A stretch of 64,000 nt of DNA from Methanimicrococcus blatticola (GTDB lineage: Archaea > Halobacteriota > Methanosarcinia > Methanosarcinales > Methanosarcinaceae): assembly GCF_004363215.1 (NCBI RefSeq), contig NZ_SNYS01000006.1, positions 153,262-217,261 of the forward strand. The letters are read 5' to 3'. The notes below the pieces were generated by a model that saw only the letters and a list, made by a program, of their open reading frames with translations, was not told the origin of the DNA and ran no database searches. Numbering within the stretch: the first letter of the stretch is position 1; each line of letters starts with the position of its first letter. Positions 1 to 8,235 of this stretch are shown here, in pieces. Both the position numbers and the translations under genes were made by a program.

Positions 1-1236
1 GACAAACATTTCGTCGGCTGGTCTGAAACTCCGACCGGTTCTGTGATCAGCAGTTACACCATGCCTTCCGGCAATGACGATTTATACGCCGTTTGGACCG
101 CTGACGCCCCCGAAAAAATAACAATAAATGTCACCAAAATTTGGAACGATAATAATAATGCAGGAACTACCCGACCGACAAGCATCAACGTCACTTTAAC
201 AGCCGATGGTATTCCGGTTGGCAGTTCTAAAACCCAATTAGATGACACAAATCAATGGAACGGCAGTTGGCCGGATATGCCGGTGAAACATGACGATGGT
301 ACAGTAATCATTTACAATGTGACTGAATCTGATGTGCCGGTAGACTACACTTCTGTGATAACATCTGCCGGAAATAATTTTACAATCACAAACTGTCTGA
401 ATACCCTTAATATTCCAACCACTAACATTACAGTAACTAAAGTGTGGGATGATGATAACAACAGAGACGGCAAACGTCCTGAAAACTTGACAGTTCAGGT
501 AATTGATGTCAATAATTCTAATGCAGTTGTTGCTGATATTTACTTGAATGAAACTAATCTTTGGACGTATACATGGCAAAACTTGCCCAATGAGGTGAAT
601 GGTTATGAATACGATTATGATGTTCAGGAAATTTGTCCGGCGGATTATACAACCGGGTCACCTTCAATGATCCAGTCGACAGGATTGGTTACTTACACAT
701 TCACAAACACTTACACACCCGAAACGACAACAATAGGACTCGTTAAGGTCTGGGACGACAACAACAACAAAAACAACAAAAGACCCGCTTCGATTACTGT
801 AAAGCTGATGAACGGCAACACCGTTGTTAAAACAGAACAATTGACCGGCGGCTCGACAGACCCGACGTGGACACACACTTGGTCCGGAACTGATCTCTAC
901 AAATACGATAACGGTGCCGAAATCAATTATACGGTCATCGAAGTTGTCCCGAGCAACTACACGCAAACAAGCAATGTTAAAGACATTCCGACAAACACGA
1001 TAACCATTACAAACAAGTACACTCCCGGATCCAACCCGCCAGGACCGGGCCCCGGACCGAATCCCTCACATCCGGGCTCTTCCACAGGAAATGCCACAGA
1101 AGGATTTGAGACCGGTCCTGAGATGCAAGAACAAAAATCAGCAATTGCGGCTCCGATTTTCATTGCCATTATGGTGATTTTGGCAGGCATTGTCATTGTC
1201 AGATGGAACAACCGCAGACTGAGACTCAAGAAATGA
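1..1236 (+). CDS. Cna-B domain surface adhesin, 5' end outside window
   Basis: The reading frame is open from base 1, so the N-terminus lies upstream of the window. The visible part starts with the end of an InlB B-repeat (FVGW ... DDLYAVW). Three Cna-B-type domains follow, each opening with a V-K/T-x-W-D/N-D-x-N-N motif (KIWNDNNN, KVWDDDNN, KVWDDNNN) and ending near a TNTYTP- or TNKYTP-like strand. A Gly/Pro-rich spacer, one C-terminal membrane helix (around IAAPIFIAIMVILAGIVIV) and a short basic tail complete it. This is the layout of an archaeal surface protein held by a C-terminal anchor, with modules used as stalks in adhesins. It is the first of four related genes in tandem. Ligand unknown. 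Confidence 0.85.
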   Translation, partial: DKHFVGWSETPTGSVISSYTMPSGNDDLYAVWTADAPEKITINVTKIWNDNNNAGTTRPTSINVTLTADGIPVGSSKTQLDDTNQWNGSWPDMPVKHDDGTVIIYNVTESDVPVDYTSVITSAGNNFTITNCLNTLNIPTTNITVTKVWDDDNNRDGKRPENLTVQVIDVNNSNAVVADIYLNETNLWTYTWQNLPNEVNGYEYDYDVQEICPADYTTGSPSMIQSTGLVTYTFTNTYTPETTTIGLVKVWDDNNNKNNKRPASITVKLMNGNTVVKTEQLTGGSTDPTWTHTWSGTDLYKYDNGAEINYTVIEVVPSNYTQTSNVKDIPTNTITITNKYTPGSNPPGPGPGPNPSHPGSSTGNATEGFETGPEMQEQKSAIAAPIFIAIMVILAGIVIVRWNNRRLRLKK

Positions 1237-1261
1237 AGTCAGTCGAATCTATAATTAACCA

Positions 1262-1300
1262 ATGAGTTGTTGAAAAACAGCTCATTTTTTATATTTTTGA
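1262..1300 (+). terminator. hairpin plus T-rich terminator
   Basis: ATGAGTTG (1262-1269) pairs with CAGCTCAT (1278-1285), including one G-T pair, and a T-run follows. It lies directly behind the Cna-B gene. Confidence 0.55.
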
Positions 1301-1333
1301 GCCTCACGTTTTTATTTTAATCAAACATCGGGG

Positions 1334-1809
1334 ATGAAATTATTTTTTATAAAAAATTCAAACAAATTTTAAGCATTTTTATTATTGTTTTAATTCTGTT
1401 TTCGCTCGTCGGAACAGCGGCTGCTTTACCGCGCAATTTTATTGTCATTTTCGAATATGATGAAGATCACTATTACAAAAAATCCGTTCCGCGATTTACA
1501 GTGATGTCAGAAATTGAAGCTCCTGAAAAAGAAGGATATATTTTCGGCGGCTGGTACCTTGACCCCGCTTGTACAGAACCGTATGATTTCAGCCAACCCG
1601 TCACTGAGGGATTTTATCTCTTCCCAAAATGGATTCCTGAAAATGAAATCGAAGAATTATCTCCCGAAAATTTCGTGGCAGAAGAAAATTCCCCCTCCGG
1701 ATATACAAGCCCGATTTCTTCAAACGCGCTTGCCGTTATATTGGCGGCCGCATTGGTTGTTTGTTTCGGTGCCTCTTATTTCTTCTCTAAAAGGGGCAGG
1801 TCTAAATAA
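1334..1809 (+). pseudogene. InlB B-repeat membrane protein, frameshifted in the signal peptide
   Basis: From about 1357 the frame encodes a hydrophobic segment, an A-A-A cleavage-like site, PRNFIVIFEYDED, then an InlB-type repeat (GYIFGGWYLDPAC ... FYLFPKWIP) and a C-terminal membrane helix with basic end. It is strongly similar to the next gene (1868-2542). No ATG, GTG or TTG start lies in this frame before 1501. The natural ATG at 1334 is in another frame and hits a stop at once. Adding one base in the T6 (1343-1348) or A6 (1351-1356) run would join it to the body and give a perfect signal peptide beginning MKLFFIKKF. Either the gene is broken or phase-variable, or the base is a sequencing error. 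A rare ATT start is a weaker alternative. Confidence 0.7.
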
Positions 1810-1867
1810 ATAATAAATGTAAATTGATATATTTTTATATTCCAAACACGTTATTTTTTACAAAGAA

Positions 1868-2542
1868 ATGGTTAAAATTATGCATCAAACTTTCAAACAA
1901 ATTTCAGCAATTCTGATCCTTTTGCTGATTCTTTTCGCACTTGTCGGACCGGCAGCAGCCGCACCGCGCAATTATGTTGTCGTATTTATGTTTGATGAAG
2001 AAAATTATTACAAAAAATCCGTTCCGAGATTTACGGTCATGTCCGAAATTGAAACGCCGATCAAAGACGGATATGTTTTCGGCGGCTGGTATCTCGACCG
2101 CGCTTACAAGCAGCCGTACGATTTCAATCAACCGGTGAATGAACCGTTTTATTTGTACGCAAAATGGATTCCTGACAATTCAACAGAAGCGGTCGCCTGG
2201 GCTTCTTTGAAATCAACTCCGAAGCCAAGTACAAGCACCGCGGCGAACATAATTGTTGCAAATACAACAGGTGTAAATACGACCGGAACAAATACAACGA
2301 AGACAAACACAACCGAAACAAAGTCCGGATCGGCGAATAATTCATCTTCGACTTCATCAGGATCCGGGTCAAATGCGGTTTTGCCGATTCCGGCTGAGAC
2401 AATTTCCAAGACTCCGGCAAGCGGCAGGCCTGATGTTACCGATCCGATTGCTTCGCTGCCGTCTCCGCAGACGTTCGCATTTTTAATCATCGCCGGAATC
2501 GGGGCGGCTATTGTTGCCTATTTCCTGCTTCTCAAAAATTAA
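1868..2542 (+). CDS. InlB B-repeat surface protein with Thr/Ser-rich stalk
   Basis: 224 aa. An N-terminal signal peptide (hydrophobic to about residue 32, ending VGPAAAAP) is followed by a single InlB/Listeria-Bacteroides repeat (YYKKSVPRF ... GYVFGGWYLDRAY ... FYLYAKWIP). A Thr/Asn/Ser-rich low-complexity stretch with many NTT sites suits glycosylation. A C-terminal helix (TFAFLIIAGIGAAIVAYFLLL) ends the protein. Start could be Met1 or Met5. It is a paralogue of the broken gene before it and of the gene after it, so this is a tandem family. Exact role unknown; a cell-surface anchor or adhesin is likely. Confidence 0.8.
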   Translation: MVKIMHQTFKQISAILILLLILFALVGPAAAAPRNYVVVFMFDEENYYKKSVPRFTVMSEIETPIKDGYVFGGWYLDRAYKQPYDFNQPVNEPFYLYAKWIPDNSTEAVAWASLKSTPKPSTSTAANIIVANTTGVNTTGTNTTKTNTTETKSGSANNSSSTSSGSGSNAVLPIPAETISKTPASGRPDVTDPIASLPSPQTFAFLIIAGIGAAIVAYFLLLKN

Positions 2543-2555
2543 CAAGGTATTGATT

Positions 2556-2993
2556 ATGGTTACAAAACAAACAAAAATCAGAACACTTTCAGCGCTCAGC
2601 ATTGCTTTATTAATGACGCTGACTTTCACGGGAGTGGCGGTTGCCGCTGACAATTTCCTTGTCATTTTCATGTCCGATGAAGATACGGTTTACTTGAACA
2701 AACCAGTTGCCAGATATGCGCGTGTTTCCGAGCCGGAACCGCCTGTTAAAGACGGATACTCGTTCGGCGGGTGGTACACAGATTCAGAGTGCACTGAAAA
2801 ATTCGATTTCGATACGCGAATTCCTTCCAAAACAACACTTTACGCAAAATGGATTCCGGTATCATACGACGACAAAGTCTATCTCGGTGCCGATAATCCC
2901 CCGTCCTTTAAAATTCCCGGATTCGGCGCAGCATTCGGAATTGCTGCCGTTCTCGGCGCGGTTTTTATTTTCGGCAGAAGAAAGAAGTATTAA
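2556..2993 (+). CDS. small InlB B-repeat surface protein
   Basis: 145 aa. The start ATG at 2556 is chosen because an AAGGT motif lies 7 bases upstream and the signal peptide then begins cleanly (MVTKQTKIRTLSALSIALL). Following the A-A-D cleavage region, one InlB repeat is seen (NFLVIFMSDEDTVYLNK ... GYSFGGWYTDSEC ... TLYAKWIP) and a C-terminal helix with basic end (FGAAFGIAAVLGAVFIFGRRKKY). It is the third member of the tandem family and starts 13 bases after the previous stop, so the two are probably co-transcribed. Function is inferred as cell-surface. Confidence 0.8.
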   Translation: MVTKQTKIRTLSALSIALLMTLTFTGVAVAADNFLVIFMSDEDTVYLNKPVARYARVSEPEPPVKDGYSFGGWYTDSECTEKFDFDTRIPSKTTLYAKWIPVSYDDKVYLGADNPPSFKIPGFGAAFGIAAVLGAVFIFGRRKKY

Positions 2994-3001
2994 AATTAAA
3001 T

Positions 3002-3036
3002 GAATAAAACGGTTAAAGCCGCTTTATTCTCTTTTT
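3002..3036. terminator. hairpin between convergent genes
   Basis: AATAAA and CGG near 3002 pair with CCG and TTTATT ending near 3027; a T-rich run follows. It can serve both the InlB gene and convergent arcS. Confidence 0.5.
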
Positions 3037-3048
3037 TGTTTTTTAAAA

Positions 3049-5094
3049 TTAAATATCCTTTATGTATTTTGTATGTCTCGGCAAAACCGCGACACCTTTT
3101 GTTGACGTATTCATTTCAACGCCCGACATTTTTGCTTTGCCGACTCCGATGACATTTTCGCCGAGAATAATGACATCATCACCGGTTCGAATGGCCGGAT
3201 CCGCTTCAACAATTCCGGGCGCAAGCAGCGATCCTTTGGGAAGGAAGTTATCAATCGTTACTGTATATTGCCCGTCATAATTTTCAGATTTAATCAATTT
3301 TTCAGCGGCTTCAATTGAAAATGCCAACTGTCCGAATTGCGGCACCAAAACCGCCAACTGGGTTCTGCCGTCTAAAAGCATGAATTTCGGGAAGTTTCCT
3401 TTGATTGTCGTTTCTTCCGTAAACAAAGCGTCGGCAAGCGGACCAAGCTGATATCTCGCAATCGCTTTGGCTTGATCCATTTTCTCTTCCGTTCCGCCTC
3501 TCTTTAAAAGAGCGGGGCGCGGTTTGTGCGTTTCGGATTCTTTTTCAGGCGTTGCGTCTTCAATAATTTGGTCAACGGCTGTTCTCAAATTTTTCAAACT
3601 GATTTGAGATGTCGGGCTTCTTTCAACCGTATAAATCATTGAAATTCCGAGCTTGGCGGAAACCGATTCACAAATCTCGCGATACGGGCCCTCGACGTGC
3701 GCGACAATGTGTTTGTAAAGATCTTTGTTTTTGACCAAATATTCTTCAAGCAAACCGCCGACCCAAGCGCGTTCTTCTAAGTCCCAATGCCCGGTCACGG
3801 TTGTGTCATAGTGGGCGGCCGGATAAGTCAGTTCCAGCTCGCGCGGAATAATGCCCATCGGCGACGTGATAATCAATTCGTTGACATATTTTCGGTTGCG
3901 TTCGATGGATTGAATAAATCTTTGGTGGGATGCGGAAATCGAATACGGTTTTTTAGATGAACACGGGAAAATAACCAAAATTTCTTTTCTCGGTGCTTCA
4001 TAATTTTCCATAATCCGTTTTGCAAAGCGTTGGATTTCGGCGCGGTTCTGTGATTCGGATGTCGTTGCGTAAAGCGTTTCTCTGCGGAATGTCGGTGCCG
4101 TTATTTCCGCAAGCGGGCTTCTGTCAAACAGGCGCAGAAGTCCGGTCAGCCAGGTGCGTACGCGGCATTGCCCTTCAACATATTCGCGAATCACGCCGCG
4201 TCTGATTTTTTCACGAACCAACGCCATTTCAGAATCAAGCGCGTTGACATTGTGTTCCGATAAAAGCGCGTATCGTTCAGCCGCCGGCATTTCTCGTAAA
4301 TCCTTTGCCGTTTTTCCGGCGCATGCGCGGCATCGGCACGGCAATTCCGTCATATCTTCCAGGAAAAAAGTGCCGGCGTTTGTCATATATTTGTTTGAAA
4401 ATCCGGCAACTTCGGCGCGGGTCGTGTCTAAAATGTCGGCGCCCAAATAAATCAGCATGGCTGCGTTTTCGGGTGTCGCGAGATTCGGAAGCCAAAGCGT
4501 GGCATCCGCCGGCAGTCTTTCTTTAATGTTCACGAAAGCGTCAAAAAATCCGATTGAATCATCATCAAAAGAGCCGGCGCTTTCCATCATATAAACATCG
4601 GCACTCGTTTTCTCAACCGCAAACGTTTCTTTTTCAACTGTTTCCGCTCTGTTGCAGTCGTCGCCGCAAATACAATCGTCCGCTTCGATCACTTTTGAAT
4701 ATTTGATCGGGCGAATCACGGCGGCGGTCGGGCGTTTGCCGAAAATTTCCATGCCGCCGGTTTTTTCATAAACTTTCCGTTCTCTTTTTTCATGATCCGC
4801 TTCGGGATACGTTAACGTATATTGATTCCTCGGCAAAATCAAAAGTTTTGACTCAGTGGTTTTTGAAATTTCATTAGCAACCGCCGCGAAATATTCTTCT
4901 TCATCCTGTCCGGTTTGCCAAAGTGTGCCGAGATTTTTTATCGGAAGCTCTCCCGCGGCAAGTTTTGATGAATTGATCAAATAAGGCGTTTGAATAAAAG
5001 AGGCCGCCGGCTTCTCAGCGGGTTGATTTGAAATGTAAAGTTTTCCGATGCGGGCCGGTCCGTCCCGATCATCGATTTCAAAGAATTTCGTCAT
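3049..5094 (-). CDS. arcS: archaeosine synthase ArcS (TgtA2)
   Basis: 681 aa. ArcS acts on preQ0 at position 15 of archaeal tRNA during archaeosine formation, in many species together with a radical SAM partner. The N-terminal half resembles the tRNA-guanine transglycosylase barrel. The ArcS hallmark is visible as PCSSKKPY followed by SxxH (PCSSKKPYSISASHQRF), and a PUA-type RNA-binding domain forms the C-terminus (GSLLAPGIVEAD ... GDDVIILGENVIGVGKAKMS). A Cys-rich insert (CICGDDC) is seen near residue 140. The gene stands alone, convergent with the InlB cluster. No RaSEA or tgtA gene is near. Confidence 0.92.
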   Translation of the reverse strand: MTKFFEIDDRDGPARIGKLYISNQPAEKPAASFIQTPYLINSSKLAAGELPIKNLGTLWQTGQDEEEYFAAVANEISKTTESKLLILPRNQYTLTYPEADHEKRERKVYEKTGGMEIFGKRPTAAVIRPIKYSKVIEADDCICGDDCNRAETVEKETFAVEKTSADVYMMESAGSFDDDSIGFFDAFVNIKERLPADATLWLPNLATPENAAMLIYLGADILDTTRAEVAGFSNKYMTNAGTFFLEDMTELPCRCRACAGKTAKDLREMPAAERYALLSEHNVNALDSEMALVREKIRRGVIREYVEGQCRVRTWLTGLLRLFDRSPLAEITAPTFRRETLYATTSESQNRAEIQRFAKRIMENYEAPRKEILVIFPCSSKKPYSISASHQRFIQSIERNRKYVNELIITSPMGIIPRELELTYPAAHYDTTVTGHWDLEERAWVGGLLEEYLVKNKDLYKHIVAHVEGPYREICESVSAKLGISMIYTVERSPTSQISLKNLRTAVDQIIEDATPEKESETHKPRPALLKRGGTEEKMDQAKAIARYQLGPLADALFTEETTIKGNFPKFMLLDGRTQLAVLVPQFGQLAFSIEAAEKLIKSENYDGQYTVTIDNFLPKGSLLAPGIVEADPAIRTGDDVIILGENVIGVGKAKMSGVEMNTSTKGVAVLPRHTKYIKDI

Positions 5095-5137
5095 GGACTT
5101 TTAAATCCCGTCATTGAATAAAAAAACTCTCATTCGC

Positions 5138-5330
5138 CATAAAAATCCGAGGTTCCTTTTTTCTTTTTACTCAAAAACGGTACAGTTCGCGCGCGGTGGC
5201 GGGTGGCGGCGGGTGACAGCAGCAATGCAAACGGCAGGTAGTTGCAGCAACACAAACCTGAAGGTAGCTGTGCTCCGTTCGCGCAAGCGAACGGCTGTCA
5301 TAAAAAAGAGCAGATAAACGCAGCAAAAGC
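5138..5330 (+). repeat. dispersed intergenic repeat, copy 1
   Basis: Fills most of the gene-free stretch 5095-5409. It begins with a block around 5171-5200 (CAAAAACGG, then GTTCGCGCGCGGTGGC) and ends with a hairpin CCGTTCGC-GCAA-GCGAACGG (5275-5294) followed by a CTGTCATAAAAAAGAGCAG-like block. The same elements occur inverted at 27706-27886, and the first block occurs again at 51069-51131. The hairpin has a GNRA-type loop on this strand, which suggests a structured RNA or a miniature mobile element. Confidence 0.6.
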
Positions 5331-5409
5331 AGGCACGCCCAACAAAATAAATTGGAAATGACCTGTTGGGTTGGGTTCAGAAATTTAAATTTAAAAACTA
5401 TCTCGTTTC

Positions 5410-5967
5410 TCAATCACGAAATTCACAGCTTTCCAAATGATCATTCACCATGCCGATGGCTTGCATGTAAGCGTAAATAATCGTTGAGCCGACAAACGTA
5501 AAGCCGATCTTTTTCAAATCTTTGCTGATTTGGGCAGACAATTCGGTTGAAACAGGAATATCCGCTATTGTTTTCGGATGATTTTGAATCGGTTTGCCAT
5601 TGACATAACGCCATAAAAAGTTGTCAAGCGATCCGTGTTCTTCTTTAAGTTTAAAATAAGCGTTTGAATTGGTGACGGCAGCTTTGACTTTCAGGCGGTT
5701 GCGGATAATTCCTTCATTTTCAAGGAGCTCTGCCATTTTTTTATCATCATAATTTTTCATGATTTCCGGATCGAAATTATCATACGCTTTTCGCATCGCT
5801 TCCCGTTTCTTCAAAATTGTTGACCAGCTCAAACCGGCTTGCTGCCCTTCCAGCATCAGCATCTCAAACAATCTTCTTTCATCATGAAGCGGTTTTCCCC
5901 ATTCTTTGTCATGATATTCACAATCAAGCGGGGTTTTGGCCCATTCGCATCTTCTTTTTTCCGACAT
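5410..5967 (-). CDS. tag: DNA-3-methyladenine glycosylase I
   Basis: 185 aa from the ATG at 5967; an ATG at 5988 would add seven residues. The inner start has a GTGAT ribosome-binding motif just upstream and gives the family N-terminus MSEKRRCEWA. Tag removes 3-methyladenine from alkylated DNA in base-excision repair. Family features visible: the N-terminal C-E-W-A and Y-H-D-x-E-W-G segments, the G-Q-Q-A-G-L-S-W region, and the C-terminal GFTFVGST and Y-A-Y-M-Q-A-I-G-M-V-N-D-H segment with Zn-ligand-type Cys and His. Divergent from the ferritin-like gene. Confidence 0.93.
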   Translation of the reverse strand: MSEKRRCEWAKTPLDCEYHDKEWGKPLHDERRLFEMLMLEGQQAGLSWSTILKKREAMRKAYDNFDPEIMKNYDDKKMAELLENEGIIRNRLKVKAAVTNSNAYFKLKEEHGSLDNFLWRYVNGKPIQNHPKTIADIPVSTELSAQISKDLKKIGFTFVGSTIIYAYMQAIGMVNDHLESCEFRD

Positions 5968-6026
5968 TTTATCACATTTCTCGCGCATTTTACGTTTCGG
6001 GATACAGAAATTTATTTAGTTCTTCA

Positions 6027-6045
6027 AATATAAAATATTTATACT
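6027..6045 (+). promoter_or_regulatory. TATA box of the ferritin-like gene
   Basis: An AT-rich box (AATATAAAATATTTATAC) ends about 22 bases before the ATG at 6066, so the message would be leaderless or have a very short leader. Confidence 0.5.
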
Positions 6046-6065
6046 ATTAATGCAATTTTATAAAT

Positions 6066-6551
6066 ATGCCTGAATTTGGTAATCCCTTTGCCGGCCTGAA
6101 AAACGGCCGTAAGCTGACGCATGAAGAACTCGTCCGAGCCATCCGTTTCATGGTTTCCGCCGAATATGAAGCGATTCAGCTTTATGAACAGCTTGCAGAA
6201 TCAACCGACAACAAACTTGCAAAAGAAGTGTTGATTGACATTGCCAATGAAGAAAAAGTTCACGCCGGAGAATTCCTCCGCCTGCTTCGCGAACTTCAGC
6301 CCGATGAATTGAAATTCTACAAAGAAGGCGAAGAAGAAGTTGAAGAAGAAATCGCGAAGATGAAAAAGCCCGCTGCAAAGCCTGCAGCAAAACCGGCAGC
6401 AAAACCGGCGGCTAAAGTAACAGCCAAAACGACAGTCAAAACTGCTGCGAAACCCGCAGCCAAAGCACCTGCAAAAGCACCGGCAAAAGCACCCGCTAAA
6501 GCACCTGTCAAAACAGCAGCAAGACCGCCGACAAAGACGGCAAGAAAATAA
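6066..6551 (+). CDS. ferritin-like protein with Lys/Ala/Pro repeat tail
   Basis: 161 aa. Residues 1 to about 100 are a short ferritin-like/rubrerythrin-type domain: SAEYEAIQLYEQL supplies one E-x-x-E/Y helix and NEEKVHAGEFLRLL the E-x-x-H helix. Only one metal-binding helix pair is present, so dimerisation would be needed to make a full di-iron site, as in encapsulin-associated ferritins. A coiled acidic linker (EGEEEVEEEIAKM) precedes a tail from about residue 105, made of repeated PAAK, APAK and VKTAAK units, very like histone H1 tails. Inference: iron or peroxide handling tied to DNA, or tail-driven assembly. No encapsulin gene is near. Confidence 0.75.
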   Translation: MPEFGNPFAGLKNGRKLTHEELVRAIRFMVSAEYEAIQLYEQLAESTDNKLAKEVLIDIANEEKVHAGEFLRLLRELQPDELKFYKEGEEEVEEEIAKMKKPAAKPAAKPAAKPAAKVTAKTTVKTAAKPAAKAPAKAPAKAPAKAPVKTAARPPTKTARK

Positions 6552-6738
6552 TTGAATCATTTTCTTTTCAAATGATTCCTTTTTATCTTTTTTATTTTCA
6601 ACAGCGGATGCGTTTTGTTTCATTCTGTTTGATGAAACATTTTATGATAAATAATCATAAATTAAAAAGCTTTAAATCATAGTCGAGTGTTCTTTTCTTT
6701 ACATTTGATTCTTATTCTAAAAAACGTTTCATAATAAC

Positions 6739-6800
6739 ATATATATAAGGAATCAACATGAAAATGCATCGGAACAAATTGCATTTCGCATGCGTTTTTT
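6739..6800 (+). promoter_or_regulatory. promoter and structured leader of glcD-like gene
   Basis: A TATA box (ACATATATATAAGG, 6739-6750) is followed by a short upstream frame starting ATGAAAATGC at 6758. AAATGCA (6762-6768) pairs with TGCATTT (6780-6786), and a CGCATGCG palindrome (6787-6794) is followed by T6. This resembles an attenuator. Confidence 0.4.
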
Positions 6801-6831
6801 ATTCACTATTTGCTTATAACGGTCAATATTT

Positions 6832-8208
6832 ATGGATCATTACGAAGAACTCAAAAACATTTGTGAAGGCCGAATAACGGCTGCGCCTGCCGAGCTGTGC
6901 TGTTATGCAGCCGACGGCTCTCAAATCAAAGGAAAGCCGGATTATGTCGTTTTTCCCAAAACGACTGACGAAGTGTCTCAAGTTTTAGCTTACGCAAACA
7001 AACATTTAATTCCCGTCACGACACGCGGCGCGGGAACCGGACTTGCCGGCGGCGCCGTTCCGGTCAGAGGCGGCATTCTTTTAGACATGTCACAAATGAA
7101 TCAAATTTTGAGCATTGATATCAATGACATTCAAGTAACGGTAGAGCCCGGGCTCGTTGCCGACAAACTCAACGAAACGCTCAAACCGTACGGTTTCTTT
7201 TTCCCGCCCGATCCCGGAAGCGCTGCGACCTGCACCATCGGCGGCCAAATTTCAAGCAACGCGAGCGGTATGCGCTGCGTCAAATACGGAACAACCAAAA
7301 ATTACGTTTTGGATTTGGAAGTTGTTCTCGCTGACGGCACCGTCATTCATACCGGAACCAATTGCTTAAAATCATCCATCGGTTACGATTTATCCCGGCT
7401 TTATGTCGGTTCGGAAGGAACGCTCGGCGTCATCACGAAAGCCGTTTTGAAGATTTCACCGCTTCCGAAATTCAGAAAATTAATCATGATTTCTTTCCCG
7501 TCTCCCGAAAACGCCGGTTTATCCGTCTCACGCGTTTTTGCGGCAGGCGTTGTCCCGTCCGCTTGTGAAATCTTGGACAAAACATCCGTTTCAATTTTAA
7601 CGAAATTAGATCCCGATGTTATTTTTCCGCGCGACGGCGACGTTGTTTTGTTTGAAGTGGACGGCAGCAGCAAAAACGCAGTCGACGAGTCGGCGGAATT
7701 GCTTGCAAGTGCCTGTGAAGAAATTTCAAGCAGCATTTTGATTACGGACGATCCGGTCAAAATGAAAGAAATTTGGGATGCCAGACGGCTGCTCGGCGCT
7801 GCCGTTTCAAAGCTTGATCCGACTAAAACACGCATTTACGTCGGCGAAGATTTGGGCGTTCCGATTCAGAAATTACCGCAAATGATTGCGAAAGTTTATG
7901 AAATTACCAATGAAATCGGCATTACGCCGATGATTTACGGACATGTCGGTGACGGAACTGTTCATGTCGGCTTGTTTATTGATGTCTTGGACAAAGACGA
8001 ATGGAAAAAGCTGGATATTGCTGCTGACAGATTGCATTTGGCAGCGATTGAGCTTGGCGGAACAATCAGTTCCGAGCACGGTATCGGTGCTGCGCGCGGC
8101 ATGTATATGGAAAAACAATGCGGCTCGGCATTCGGAGTGATGAAAGCAATCAAGAAAACCCTTGATCCGAACGGAATTCTCAATCCCGGGAAATTAGGGC
8201 TTTCATAA
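6832..8208 (+). CDS. FAD-linked D-2-hydroxyacid dehydrogenase (GlcD / D-lactate type)
   Basis: 458 aa, normal for the GlcD family. It would oxidise a 2-hydroxy acid such as D-lactate or glycolate using FAD. The PP-type FAD domain is visible: VVFPKTTDEVSQVL, then RGAGTGLAGGAVP, FPPDPGSAATCTIGGQISSNASG and YVGSEGTLGVIT. The C-terminal cap carries the typical YGHVGDGTVHVG and SEHGIG motifs, the latter supplying metal or substrate ligands. It lies 27 bases ahead of an Fe-S partner gene, giving a two-subunit enzyme as in glycolate oxidase GlcD/GlcF or archaeal lactate dehydrogenase. Substrate cannot be read from the sequence. No clear Shine-Dalgarno motif is seen. Confidence 0.9.
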   Translation: MDHYEELKNICEGRITAAPAELCCYAADGSQIKGKPDYVVFPKTTDEVSQVLAYANKHLIPVTTRGAGTGLAGGAVPVRGGILLDMSQMNQILSIDINDIQVTVEPGLVADKLNETLKPYGFFFPPDPGSAATCTIGGQISSNASGMRCVKYGTTKNYVLDLEVVLADGTVIHTGTNCLKSSIGYDLSRLYVGSEGTLGVITKAVLKISPLPKFRKLIMISFPSPENAGLSVSRVFAAGVVPSACEILDKTSVSILTKLDPDVIFPRDGDVVLFEVDGSSKNAVDESAELLASACEEISSSILITDDPVKMKEIWDARRLLGAAVSKLDPTKTRIYVGEDLGVPIQKLPQMIAKVYEITNEIGITPMIYGHVGDGTVHVGLFIDVLDKDEWKKLDIAADRLHLAAIELGGTISSEHGIGAARGMYMEKQCGSAFGVMKAIKKTLDPNGILNPGKLGLS

Positions 8209-8235
8209 AAACGGAATTCAGAGGAATTGGCAATT

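Noticed and set aside
1-1236. Start of the first gene at the GTG at 43
   Set aside because: The same frame is open to base 1 and encodes the beginning of an InlB repeat strand, so the true start lies outside the window.
6201-6623. Cys/Phe-rich frame on the strand opposite the ferritin-like gene
   Set aside because: It is only the antisense of the Lys/Ala/Pro repeat tail.
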